Positions 13,601 through 28,854 of a stretch of DNA of 64,000 bases are shown here, in pieces. The notes below the pieces were generated by a model, which saw only the letters and a program-made list of their open reading frames with translations, ran no database searches and was not told the origin of the DNA. Each line of letters opens with the position of its first letter. The first letter of the stretch is position 1. The stretch comes from Volvox africanus (Eukaryota; Chlorophyta; Chlorophyceae; Chlamydomonadales; Volvocaceae). Made by a program: the position numbers and the translations under genes. Location: NCBI GenBank assembly GCA_030268105.1, contig BSDZ01000008.1, positions 4,464,001-4,528,000 of the forward strand, read 5' to 3'.

Positions 13601-14963
13601 GATGACTTCTCCGGAGCCGTACATCACCCTCAAGCGGTGCCGTATACATACGCGTGGACTCGTACGTATCTGAGTGTAGCTGGTAACCTGCTGCAGGTGG
13701 TGACCCTGTGGTACCGACCTCCGGAATTGCTGCTGGGGGGTAAGGTGTACGGCACTCCCGTGGATATCTGGAGCGTGGCATGTGTGGTGGTGGAGCTGTC
13801 GAACCGTTGGCCGCTGTTCCCGGGGTCCACGGTGTGTGGGGGCGTGTGGGGAAAGCGTGTGTGTATTGGTGATACCGGGTACGGGGAACATTACCCTGAT
13901 TCTTGTAGGTAATGAGGTTTAGATCTGCTGCGATTTGCACGTATTCTTTGCCATTATACCTGGTATGTAGATATGTCGCACAAATGGCGTATGCGCCATG
14001 CCGTACAGGAGATTGATACGCTAATAAAGATCTTTGAGAAGCTGGGTACTCCAGACGTCTCTTCCTGGCCGGGGCTGGCGGACTTGCCGCATTGGCGGCC
14101 CACACTGCCGCGGTTCCGAGCGCGGCCCTGGGAGGAGGTGCGGTGCGCTGAGGCCCATGGGTCGGATGTGGGTTTCAGTTCAGAGGTAACCCATGGGTCG
14201 GTGCATGGACAGATCTCTGATTCGACGGCGCATCTCATCGATGGCAAGTCGTTGCGAATGGTTGGGAGGTTTGAAATTTCCCCCTTTGGGCTAAGTGCTT
14301 GGGTTTCATGTCATGTTATCCTCCCCTACCCGTCTTCTGCTTCACCCCCTCCCCCCCACGCACATACACACACAAAAACTCGGCATTCAGTCCCCGTCGG
14401 TCCCATTCTTGCCCCTAGCTTCATGTAGCTGTTGCAGGCTGCAAGGCTACATAGCGACTTCAGTAATCTCATTTTCAACAATCCCCTGCGCCGCACCCAT
14501 CCCAATCCCGGCCCCATCAACGCGCGCAAACTACCGCAGATTGCTCCGCGGTTGGACCCCCAGGGCCGGGACCTGATGCGCCGCATGCTGGAGTACGATC
14601 CAGCACAACGGTACGTCGTCGTGCTTGTGTCGCTAGAAATTGTACGGCGGTACCGTTGTTATCGTATCTTGTAATGCATTTTGACCTGAAAAGTTTCTTA
14701 GCGTCACTTATGCGCCCGATCAAACAATCTTTGGCTTTCAACATGTTCGCGTTTCACATGGGCTTCCATGCAGCAGGGGCCTTATCCCCGCCGTTTCCCC
14801 ATTCCCTGGAGCCCCAAACCCTGGCATGAACCGCCGGCCACCCCCCCACCCCCCACCTCGTACACACACATTTCACAGGATCACCGCAGCTGCCGCTCTG
14901 CGTCACCCCTACTTTGACAATATCGCGGATCTGCTGGCGGAGCCCCCGGATCTGTCAACCTAA
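10338..14963 (+). CDS. Cyclin-dependent-kinase-like Ser/Thr protein kinase, 10 exons, first exon incomplete
   Basis: Exons: 10338-10427, 11150-11244, 11655-11733, 12110-12175, 12851-12928, 13154-13252, 13697-13831, 14009-14137, 14438-14610, 14879-14963 (TAA). All junctions are GT-AG and the phases close, giving 342 codons plus stop. The true ATG is upstream, probably in a tiny exon, because CAG directly precedes the codon for YRLERK. Visible kinase landmarks, in order: glycine loop [15 protein letters not shown] lysine, C-helix [11 protein letters not shown] (a PSTAIRE-type cyclin-binding helix in the PSSALRE form), catalytic [48 protein letters not shown], and the C-lobe arginine in [11 protein letters not shown]. 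The activation loop reads [14 protein letters not shown], with Ser-Pro where CDK2 has its activating Thr160. A short insert ([13 protein letters not shown]) lies between the C-helix region and the hinge LVFDFL. Expected role: cyclin-dependent phosphorylation in cell-cycle or transcription control. The CDK subclass is undecided. Confidence 0.9.
10637..10680 (+). repeat. (GTC)n microsatellite in kinase intron 1
   Basis: About a dozen GTC/GCC triplets in the 722-bp first intron of the kinase gene. The Ser/Asp/Asp-rich frames across it are artefacts of the repeat. Confidence 0.8.
11531..11580 (+). repeat. (CAC)n microsatellite in kinase intron 2
   Basis: CAC/CGC triplet run inside the second intron, followed by a short poly-C tract at about 11607-11617. 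Confidence 0.8.
13378..13522 (+). repeat. Purine (GGAGAA/GGGGAA) array in kinase intron 6
   Basis: Imperfect hexamer repeat of the type GAGAAG/GGGAAG within the intron between the exon ending RLLSPE and the exon starting VVTLWY. The top strand is nearly pure purine, so Lys/Glu-rich (+) and Ser/Pro/Leu-rich (-) frames across it are not genes. Confidence 0.85.
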
Positions 14964-15301
14964 GGCCTACGGGCAGCAGCAGACACTCAAACCAGACATG
15001 CTGTGTGCATCGCAATACTTCTCGGTTACGCAACCCGGAGGGACGTAAGGGGACCGGGCCGCTGGACGTGTCAGGATCGTCCTCCTCCCCGCTGCCCGTA
15101 CGGTGACCGGCCTTCCACTTTGCAGGGGCTGCTGCGGGATTGCGCAAAGGTCCCTTCACGTGCGGAAGCCCTGCCGAGTGGGGGGTGATGTCCGGCGGTG
15201 ATATGTGTGTGTCCGTATGTCGGGAACTTTGGGTCTCACCCCTCCAGGCACGTTGGATAGTTGTTTGGATGTGCATGCCAAAACCTGGTTTTATGGGCGC
15301 A

Positions 15302-15306
15302 TGTAA
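15302..15306 (+). terminator. Candidate UGUAA polyadenylation signal of the kinase gene
   Basis: TGTAA is the usual polyadenylation motif in volvocine nuclear genes. This copy lies 339 nt after the kinase stop codon, and another lies at 15345-15349. No transcript evidence is available here. Confidence 0.45.
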
Positions 15307-15590
15307 GTGGTGACACGGAGGGTGGCTGCGGCCTTAAGCTGGCGTGTAACTGTACTCCACCAGTGGTGTAGGGTGGGGCCGGGCACTGAAGGGCAGGGTG
15401 GGGCGGGGCAGAGTCGGGCAGTTCGTACCTTATCGCCTATCGTTGCCAGCGGGTAGCCGCTCTGATCAAGGCGGTGTACATTCTGTATTGGTAGTTGAGT
15501 TGTTACGATGAGGATAAGCACTTTGTACTATGGTATGGCTTTCCGGTATAGCAGAAGAATGTCGGCCCCACCGGACAGATCAACAGATTT

Positions 15591-15663
15591 GATCAACAGA
15601 TTTGCAGAGAGAGAGATGACAGATCAACAGACGTAGATCAACAGATTTGCAGAGAGAGAGATG
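15591..15663 (+). repeat. 45-bp direct repeat, two copies
   Basis: The 28-bp block beginning GATCAACAGATTTGCAGAG occurs at 15591-15618 and again at 15636-15663, 45 bp apart. It lies in the spacer between the convergent kinase and ASCC1 genes. Confidence 0.7.
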
Positions 15664-15803
15664 TTACCGACTGTAACTGTGCCATGGTTTCCATCATCTG
15701 GGCTCGAGTTGAGGCCGAGGAGCAGCCCCATCCACCAGCATTGCTGCAATCTGCATTATCTCCACCACCAACACCAGCAGATCTCATAGCTGCATGCACA
15801 TGC

Positions 15804-16035
15804 GCTCAAGAGAGGGAGGGGGAGAGAGATGAGGGGGAGAGGGTGGGGTGCAGGGGGAAGACGAGGAGGGGAGAGAGGGAAGAGGGGGAGAGGGAAGAGG
15901 GAAGAGGGAAAAGGGGGAAGCGGGAAGAAGGAAGCGGGAAGCGGGAAGAGGGGGAAAGGGGGAGAGGGGGAAAGGGGGAGAGGGAAGAGGGGAAAAAGGG
16001 AAGAGGGGGGGAGGGAAGAGGGAAAGAGGGCGGCA
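15804..16035 (+). repeat. Polypurine tract between convergent genes
   Basis: About 230 bp of nearly uninterrupted G/A (GGGAGAGGGAAGAG-type units) on the top strand. All long frames across it (Arg/Gly/Glu-rich or Pro/Ser/Leu-rich) are low-complexity shadows. It lies just past the 3' end of the ASCC1 gene and could form triplex-type structures. Confidence 0.85.
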
Positions 16036-16066
16036 CACGAGAGCGATGTGAAGAACCACGAGATTC

Positions 16067-16071
16067 TTACA
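16067..16071 (-). terminator. Candidate UGUAA polyadenylation signal of the ASCC1 homologue
   Basis: TTACA on the top strand is TGTAA on the minus strand, about 220 nt beyond the TAA stop of the ASCC1 homologue. That is a usual position for the volvocine motif. Confidence 0.5.
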
Positions 16072-16288
16072 GTGCGCCGGCATCTACCATGCCTGTACCC
16101 TTTGGCTATATTTTATCGGCCTGGTGGTTCCCGATCACCACTTCATTATCACCTTCACCATCACTGTCGATATCATATTGCCCAGCAGCTGGGACATTTA
16201 AATTATCCACCGCATTTCATATTGCCCACCACCACCACCACCACCATATTCATTTCGTCCGCGCACCACTGCCTCGCTGTGGCCGCTT

Positions 16289-21915
<5,627 letters not shown>

Positions 21916-22888
21916 CCTAAGCAATAATAAGTTTAATCACTGTGAATCCGGTACTTTTGCATAATTGGTCGAGACAGATGGGATGAGGTGCCGAATGACG
22001 AGCTACCGACACAAAGGCACGACATGCGATGGCAAAGCATCTTGAAACGTTTTTCGTATTGCACAATTTCATATTTATCCCTAACTGTACGGAGTTACGG
22101 CTCCGCACACCCATACTTCTTAGCTTATGGTAGCAATACTTGCAGTATTGAAAGGGACTAAAATCCCGTACAATGGGCGAAATGTTCGCCATAATGGATG
22201 CGAGGAGCGTCATTCCCCCAATCCGTACGCGAAGGGATAGATATTAGATCGCACAATACAATGAAACATTTCCAGATGTTTTGTCACCGCATGTCGTGCC
22301 GTTGCGTAGTTAGCTCGGCAGTTGGCAACCCAACTAAGCTGTCTTGACCATTTACGCAGAACGACTGGACCCATTGTGATCAAATTGGTCGATCTCGGTG
22401 CTGATGGACCTGGTCTTTGGCATCCAACGGCACAGTGCACGCTATTCGGGGAACGGGGGAGCTAAACCCGATTAAGCGCACTCCATCCGGAGTGGTCAAA
22501 GACGGTCCAGGGCTGTAGGCGTGTTCAAGACTTCCTAACCCGGCTCTCCTCGTGAGACCATGCGCAGCCTGAACCTCCCCGAATGTGTTCAACTGCACTG
22601 TTCACAAAGGCCTCAGGGATCAGCGCCTTCACCTGGCCGTGTTACCGAGGGGTGGTGGTGCAGATGTCAGCCGCTGCGCGACATCCTGAAGCATAGGTTT
22701 CCCAGAATGAGAAGGCAGTTTCTTGGACGATAATACGGAAAGTCTTACAGTATCCTGTCTGAACGAGTATGTTGTCACTCCACAGTTATTCGCCGTGTTG
22801 TGACACATACTGATTTAAGAAATTACCTTCATGCCTAAGAATGTAGAGTGCGTGCACGGGTCAAGATGCACAGGTGTACATCACCGCT

Positions 22889-22942
22889 CAATCCCAGCCT
22901 GGGTTGGGATCTTTACATCTTTGGATCTTTGGATCTTCGTGA
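22889..22942 (+). repeat. Dispersed repeat: near-palindrome plus 8-bp tandem units (copy 2)
   Basis: CCCAGCCTGGGTTGGGATCTTTA is split here as a CCCAGCCTGGG near-palindrome and GATCTTTA, followed by ATCTTTGG-type tandem units. The layout matches 9883-9932, whose tandem unit is ATCGTTGG. Confidence 0.6.
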
Positions 22943-23439
22943 CGATGTGCAAATCTTGTACCGCCTGCTGCGTTCCATCTTCATACAGACCAGGGTTCAA
23001 GGAGACCACGATAGCTCACGGCTGAAACTTTTCATTAAGAGACAGCACTTTCCCAGATTACAAAAGTCCCAGATTACAAAACGGCATGGATAAAATCTTC
23101 CAAAATGTAATGCGCTGCTATCTCCACAATTCATTCCTATCGTCCATCATCTAACCCTTAGTAAAATAAAAGTCACACCACCTGATTGCTTAGTGTTGGT
23201 GGCGGTGGTGGCTCAGTCTTCACGGTGTTTGCTCATGCATGGCGTCCTTGTCTCCCCCTGCCTCCCACATGGCAAGTCGGGCGGCCGCTCTTCACTTTGT
23301 TCGCGCATTCCTTCAACCTCTCCATGCTCCCTCTTCGCCTCCAATTACCTCCACACCACTTTCGACGCCAGAGCCACTCGCCTCACAAGTCCCTTAATCT
23401 GGGTCTTATGGTCATTCGGTTTCCAATTAACGAGAAGCA

Positions 23440-23482
23440 CACGTACACACACACACACACGTACACACACACACACACACGT

Positions 23483-23515
<33 letters not shown>

Positions 23516-23516
23516 G
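23440..23516 (+). repeat. (CA)n/(TA)n microsatellite
   Basis: Runs of ACACAC punctuated by GTAC, ending in ATATATATATAT. The His-Thr frames over it are artefacts. Confidence 0.9.
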
Positions 23517-23600
23517 TAAATATACACCTTGATATCTAGTTAATGATCCAAATCCCCGATCCCTCTCCCTCTGGCTATCGCATGCACCCTCCGGCCTTCC

Positions 23601-26600
23601 TCATAGCCAGTCCACATTCCCCATAAACTCCGCACCAGGCCCTAGGCTATCGGGTCCGCGCTGCACCTGAGTCACCACGCCGGGGTTTCGGAGCAGCATA
23701 ATGCGCACGTCTACTCCCGGCATTAACCTGAAGTGAGGGACATGTCGGGTTGGCGTTTGGAGAGTCAGCGGCAAATAAAAACTGGAGGGTGGGGTATTTA
23801 CCCACTACTGCTGCTTCCCAGTTACAAAACATAAAATGGCCATGAAGGTTACGCAGTTGCAGACGCAAGATGGTGTGTCATACAAACAAATATGGTTATA
23901 ATCTGCAAAGTACCAGTCATGCGACAGACGCGGCGATGTGAGGTATGAACTGCACCGAAGCATGGTAAGGAGCCCTCAGCGCTAAGATCCAAAACTCCCC
24001 TTCCACTGGGGGGGCCGCAGTCACCTCCTCAACCACATTCTCTCCACACCAGGAGCTACTCCTTTTCACGGCACAGCCTGGGTGTGAGGCTCCAGCAGCA
24101 GCCGACTAGAAGCCTCGTTCCGCTGCCGCGACTGCCGCTGCCGCCACTGCTGCTGGCGTCGCCGCCGCTGCCGCGGCTGCCGCCGCTGCCGCTGACGTCG
24201 CCGCCGCTGACGCCGCTGCCGCCACTGCTGCTGGCGTCGCCGCCGCTGCCGCGGCTGCCGCCGCTGCCGCTGACGTCGCCGCCGCTGACGCCGCTGCCGC
24301 CACTGCCGCTGACGTCGCCGCCGCTGACGCAACTGACAGCAGAACAGGGGATGGCCCCTGTGCGCCGCCGCCGTCGTCTCCCTCATGAAACGTCTTCTGG
24401 ATATCAACTGAATGCGGGCTGAAAAGCTGCCGCCATGCCCGCCGCGGGCCACTGATCAGCCCATTGACCTCTACCTCCACTACCACCTCTGTAACCTTTG
24501 CAGCAGCAATCCCCTCCTGGAGCCCCATCGGCTGTTCGGGTTCGCCCACAACCGCCGCGCCCGCGCCATTGCAGCCTTCGTCACGTTTTCACCACATGCT
24601 TAGGCCGCGGTTGCTGGCCACCATCAGTATCAAGTCCGGGCTCGACCGAATCAGCGTCTGAGGGCTGCAACCGGAAGAAGACGCGGGCATAAGCCTGCTG
24701 ACGGAAGGCGGTGGCAGTGGCAGCGGCGAAAGCGGGTGGGCGGATGGCATTGGCATCTGCGGTGGCGGTGGCTGCTGCCGCTGTCACTGTCCTAGGCCAC
24801 TGTGAGTGCGTGTTGATGATGGCGGGTTGTTGCCGCAGCGGCTTTGGATGCTGTTTGAAGAACCACCGCCAGGCGGACGACCTGACGTACGCTACGCTAC
24901 TACCACCACCATGATGCCATCTCTTGGCCATAAGTTCCTTTGTTCTAACCACTGCAACCGCCACAACGCATCTCCCCGTACGTCCGTACAGAGTAACCAC
25001 AAACTAAAGGGCAAACAAGGTCCCAGGGCGGATTGGTACATGTATATATATACTCCTTCCCGCGTCCCTCTCTCACACCGTGCGAAAGCAGGCAGTGCCT
25101 TAAAGTGATTTCGATCCCAAAACTTCGACGATCAAAACGGCTCCCCGACTGTGTGACGGCCTTCCGACTCCCCATTGCCGACTCCCCATTGCCAGCCCGA
25201 AACGCACCTCCCCAGCTCTTCCACCAACTGATCCACTTCCTCCACCAGCAACATTGGCTGCTGAGTTACCTGGACGGTTACGGATTGTGACGCGGGAGCG
25301 ACAGACAGAATGACAGACGGACAAAAGCAAGACATGCGTCGTCAGGTAAGGTGGGATATCAGGCGTCAGGACATGACCGGAAAGATACATGGGCAGAGCT
25401 ACGGTATTAAATGTTTTGAGAAGCGGACTAAGGAAAATAAAGAATGCACTTTGCCTTGTAATATTTCGCCACGAGATGTAGTGACATCCCTACTGGCCTG
25501 ATCAGGCCCCATGTCCTTCCAGCTCCCTACCAGCCCCCCTCCTGGGGCATCCGAGTACACGACTACGAGCCTACTCACCCTTTTGAACTCCCTCAATACA
25601 TCTTCCCGCGATGTTCTTTCCTTGGCATCAACCCGCTGTACCTTATAGCCCCCCTGCGCTTCCCACCATCTGCCCCAGACCGCCCTCCGGGAAAAGCTCC
25701 CGCAGCTTCCGGTGCGCGCTCTCCACTCCGGGCCACTCCGCTGCCGTTAGCAGCGTGGGGCGTTTCGCAATCATGATGGAAACGTTGGCGTCCGGGAACA
25801 TCTCCCGCAGCTGAATCTGAGGGGGCAGCGTCGAAGGGTAGGAGGATGACGGGGAGTGAGGGCGCCGAACAAGTTAGATGGAGGTAAGACGGCTCTCCAC
25901 ATGCGATGGCGGGTTCAATGGAGCTCTCGTCACAATGGCGGGCATAGACGGCGGGGGGTGGGAGGAGACGTACCAGTACCCCAAGCCCCCTTCCCCCTCC
26001 AGCCCGGTTATCCGTACCAGCTTGTATGCTACCGCCCGGGTGTCCTCGCACAGCTCCACGAGAATGGAGGGCTTTAGGGACAGCAGCCGACTGCGCATGT
26101 CGGGAAGCAGCAGCAGCAGCTCCTAACGGGCAGCGGAGAGCGGCAGCAAGACACAGCAGTAGCAGCAGCAGCAGCAGCAGGATTAGAAGTGAGAAATGGG
26201 GAGATGGTGAAGCAGCAGCAGCAACGGGGGGGGGAGGGGGAGAACAGGGTCGGATGAGGTCAGGGCGCATGCGCGTGTATGAGGACGCAAAAAACGAACA
26301 CATTCGGGGAGGAACGGGGTTACAAAGATGCAGTCGGAGGAGGACTTTGAAGGCTGAATCCACTCGACTGCTCGAAGACAAACCCGATTTCCTTACCTTA
26401 TCCTATCCTACGATCCCTCGTCCTCTGCAAGTAGGTGATCACCCTATCTGGCAAACCATCACAAACTCCATTCCGCATGACCCCATCCGCTACCTGAGCC
26501 CAGCTTGAACCAATCTGAACTCCGCATGCCTACCTGCAACTGCGCGTCAAAGGCGTCCGTGTCCAGACCGCTCAAGCGGGCTGCTGCGGAGGTAATCAGC

Positions 26601-27467
26601 ACCTGGGAAATGCGTCAACGGTGGAACGCAGAGCCGGATGGCCGCGGCAATGTAGGAGAAATGGAGGGAAGGGAGGGGATACGGGGAGGTAGGAGGGAGG
26701 TGGGCGGGAGAGAGTGCACATGCTCAAACAAAAGGGGAAAGGGATATATACGTTTAGCAGGAACAAGTAGATGCGGGCAGCAAGGATCAGCGCTGCACAG
26801 AGCAGTGGGGAGGGAAAGGCGGAGAGCAAGTGCTGCAGGAAGGGATGAAGCCTGCACGCATGGACAGCAAGATTGGTTGTTCGTGCCCTGGCTCCGGCCT
26901 GTGCATCAACCCATACAGGCAGGAATGTGCGCTTGGCCACGACTGTGAATTGATTTGAAATGCAAATATGGTACGTGGTGGGGAGAGGGCTTTTGAGGAG
27001 AAGGGTGGAAAAGGAGATGGGATTCACCACCATGTGAAATACAAGGGGGATGCGGTTAGGCCGCTGTTGGGTGCCGCACGTGGCTGGAGCAGAATGGAGA
27101 GGTGTGGAGGAGACTGGGGAGGGAAGACCCGGGAACACAAGCCCTCGGGCCCCGTGAGCCATGTGGTAAAGAGGTCGCTGCGCATGGCCTAGTCCAGATT
27201 CACCTGCTTTTGATCCGTGGTCAGGGCGATGCTATCGGCGGGCACCATGCGACCCATAAGTGCCCAAGGAGGAGGGTCGGAGTTGCGTCCAGATGAACCC
27301 GCAGCATTAGCTTGGGGTATCTGAGGATCTGAAGAACCTGATATGAGATGCATGTTCCTCCTTTTTGGATCCACGTGAATGTGTGGGGCAACGCAGGACG
27401 AAAAGACCTCGCCTCGTTGATGGCGCACCCAGCCGTTGGCAGCACACCTTGGCCTAGCTACTGACAT
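23601..27467 (-). CDS. mTERF-like helical-repeat protein, multi-exon; model incomplete and with one apparent frameshift
   Basis: Minus-strand exons with matching phase: 27467-27204 (ATG), 26602-26534, 26122-26018, 25816-25579, 25269-25208, 24664-24593, then an unresolved part, then a terminal exon 23727-23601 (TGA). The protein has recurring units of about 35 residues, a hydrophobic helix followed by a Pro-Leu-Leu-type motif: LLLLLPDMRSRLLSLKPSIL, MFPDANVSIMIAKRPTLL, TQQPMLLVEEVDQLVEEL, IRSSPDLILMVASNRGL and MPGVDVRIMLLRNPGVV. This rhythm resembles mTERF repeats, which in algae and plants act on organelle nucleic acids; function and location are inferred. Exon 4 is 238 nt and has one extra base. 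The frame ending GLGQMVGSAGG meets a stop at the G6 run (top strand C6, 25649-25654), but with one G fewer it continues into YKVQRVDAKER and a phase-0 donor. The part between 24592 and 23728 includes an Ala-rich repeat I could not splice with confidence. Confidence 0.55.
24143..24301 (-). repeat. 78-bp tandem repeat encoding Ala-rich sequence
   Basis: Two copies of a 78-bp (26-codon) unit start near 24146 and 24224, followed by a partial third copy. On the minus strand it is open in more than one frame; one gives poly-Ala with ATS/ATP punctuation, another Arg/Gln-rich sequence. It may be an exon of the mTERF-like gene or lie in an intron. Confidence 0.7.
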
Positions 27468-28854
27468 GGTAAGCGAGCAATATTGAAAATGTTACAATTC
27501 CATCACACGTTTGAAGTGAAAACCTGGAAACAACCCTTATCGTTTAGCTGGGTGTCCAGGCCTATGCTCTACGCAAGTAAGCATCGGCCACGAACAAATT
27601 GGAAACAAACTACTTGCCATTCAGCATGTGTCCAAATTCCTGACCAGTGCATGGTTGTACAACATTCGATGTACGATGAACAGCTCTAGGCACGAACCTG
27701 TCAAATACTTGAACTTGAGGAGTTTATTGATAAACAGCACCATTGAGCAACTCCATAGTTTTGTCGTGCCATAATGGTGAAATGAGCTTAAAAGTCGTCG
27801 CACCATAATTTGTTTTGGTTTCTAAAGGCTTCATGAGCTCGTACGGCCCAAACGAGCCAGGAGGCTGAGTGAACCGCAACAACTCAAGAACCGTCGCATC
27901 ATGCAATTATTGGGCTGCGATCACGGGCTTCAAAGGCCAACCGCCGAAGACTAAATGCAGAGTGCTGCCAGCCACAATGATGATGATTTACACAAAATTA
28001 TTACAAGCTAGAAAACTTATATATTTCAAAATTTCAAGTGCTTGGCAAACAGAAAATGCAAACCAACCACACACTCTTCTGCTCCTAATTGATCGATGCA
28101 AAACTTTCCTCACGCAAAGCGGTCACCTAATTAAAATATTTTGCACTAAAAGGCTTCATATGATAGTCCCAAAGCACAACTATTGAGTCAGAGGTTTAAC
28201 ATCTATCGTTTCCATAACATACAAGGGGTAAAAGAAACATTCCTTGTTTAGAACTACGTTAGCTATAATTATTATTGAAGACATCGAGAGTGGCAGGATG
28301 CTGCCCGCGTTGCGTCAGTCGTACGCTTTACTCAGCGCAGTAGCTGTAAAGCCGTTCCGACCCGCCTGAGGAATTCTTTTACGAATTCTGAAAGATTTTG
28401 TTTCTGAATTCGACAAATAAATGTTTACAATTCGCATGTCCAAGCATTTGTACGGCGGCAGACGTTCTGTGAGCCTGGGTGCGCATGAGGCATGACCCAT
28501 TGTATGTAAGCAGCTACTGTCATGTTGTATTTTCCAATATTAGAATATAATCAATACTGTTTGTAGACTGCACTGCACTGGGTGTCTGCCTACACCCAAC
28601 GTGCAACTGCATTGACCGTCGAGACACACGGCAATACCCAAATAGAGTTCTACCCAAAATTAAAACCTTAATGCAATACCTTAAGACTGGTTGACGCACA
28701 ACCATGCTGCGGACCCACACAAACAAGTTTCGCGACCGTCCCCACGCTACATAAATATGTGCACTAGGGCCGGGTGCCCATAAAAACTGTTGTCTCACAT
28801 TTTCGGACAATAGTTTGCGATAAATTTAGAGATTAGACCAACATCACCTGACGG
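27468..28854. other. Intergenic spacer between divergent genes
   Basis: AT-richer DNA between the start of the minus-strand mTERF-like gene and the plus-strand HRGP gene. No motif-bearing ORF was found. Promoters of both genes should lie here, but I could not identify elements. Confidence 0.5.

Larger units (their letters stand above)
21916..23600. other. Intergenic spacer between two minus-strand genes
   Basis: It holds the upstream region of the ASCC1 homologue and the 3' flank of the mTERF-like gene. Minus-strand TGTAA signals lie at 23058-23062 and 23074-23078. A dispersed repeat lies at 22889-22942, and a CA/TA microsatellite at 23440-23516. No gene was recognised. Confidence 0.55.

Noticed and set aside
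13287..14105. 272-codon minus-strand ORF
   Set aside because: It overlaps well-supported kinase exons and a purine array on the other strand; no family motif.
15684..16083. Arg/Gly/Glu-rich and Pro/Ser/Leu-rich ORFs
   Set aside because: Translations of a polypurine tract; no start, splice or motif support.
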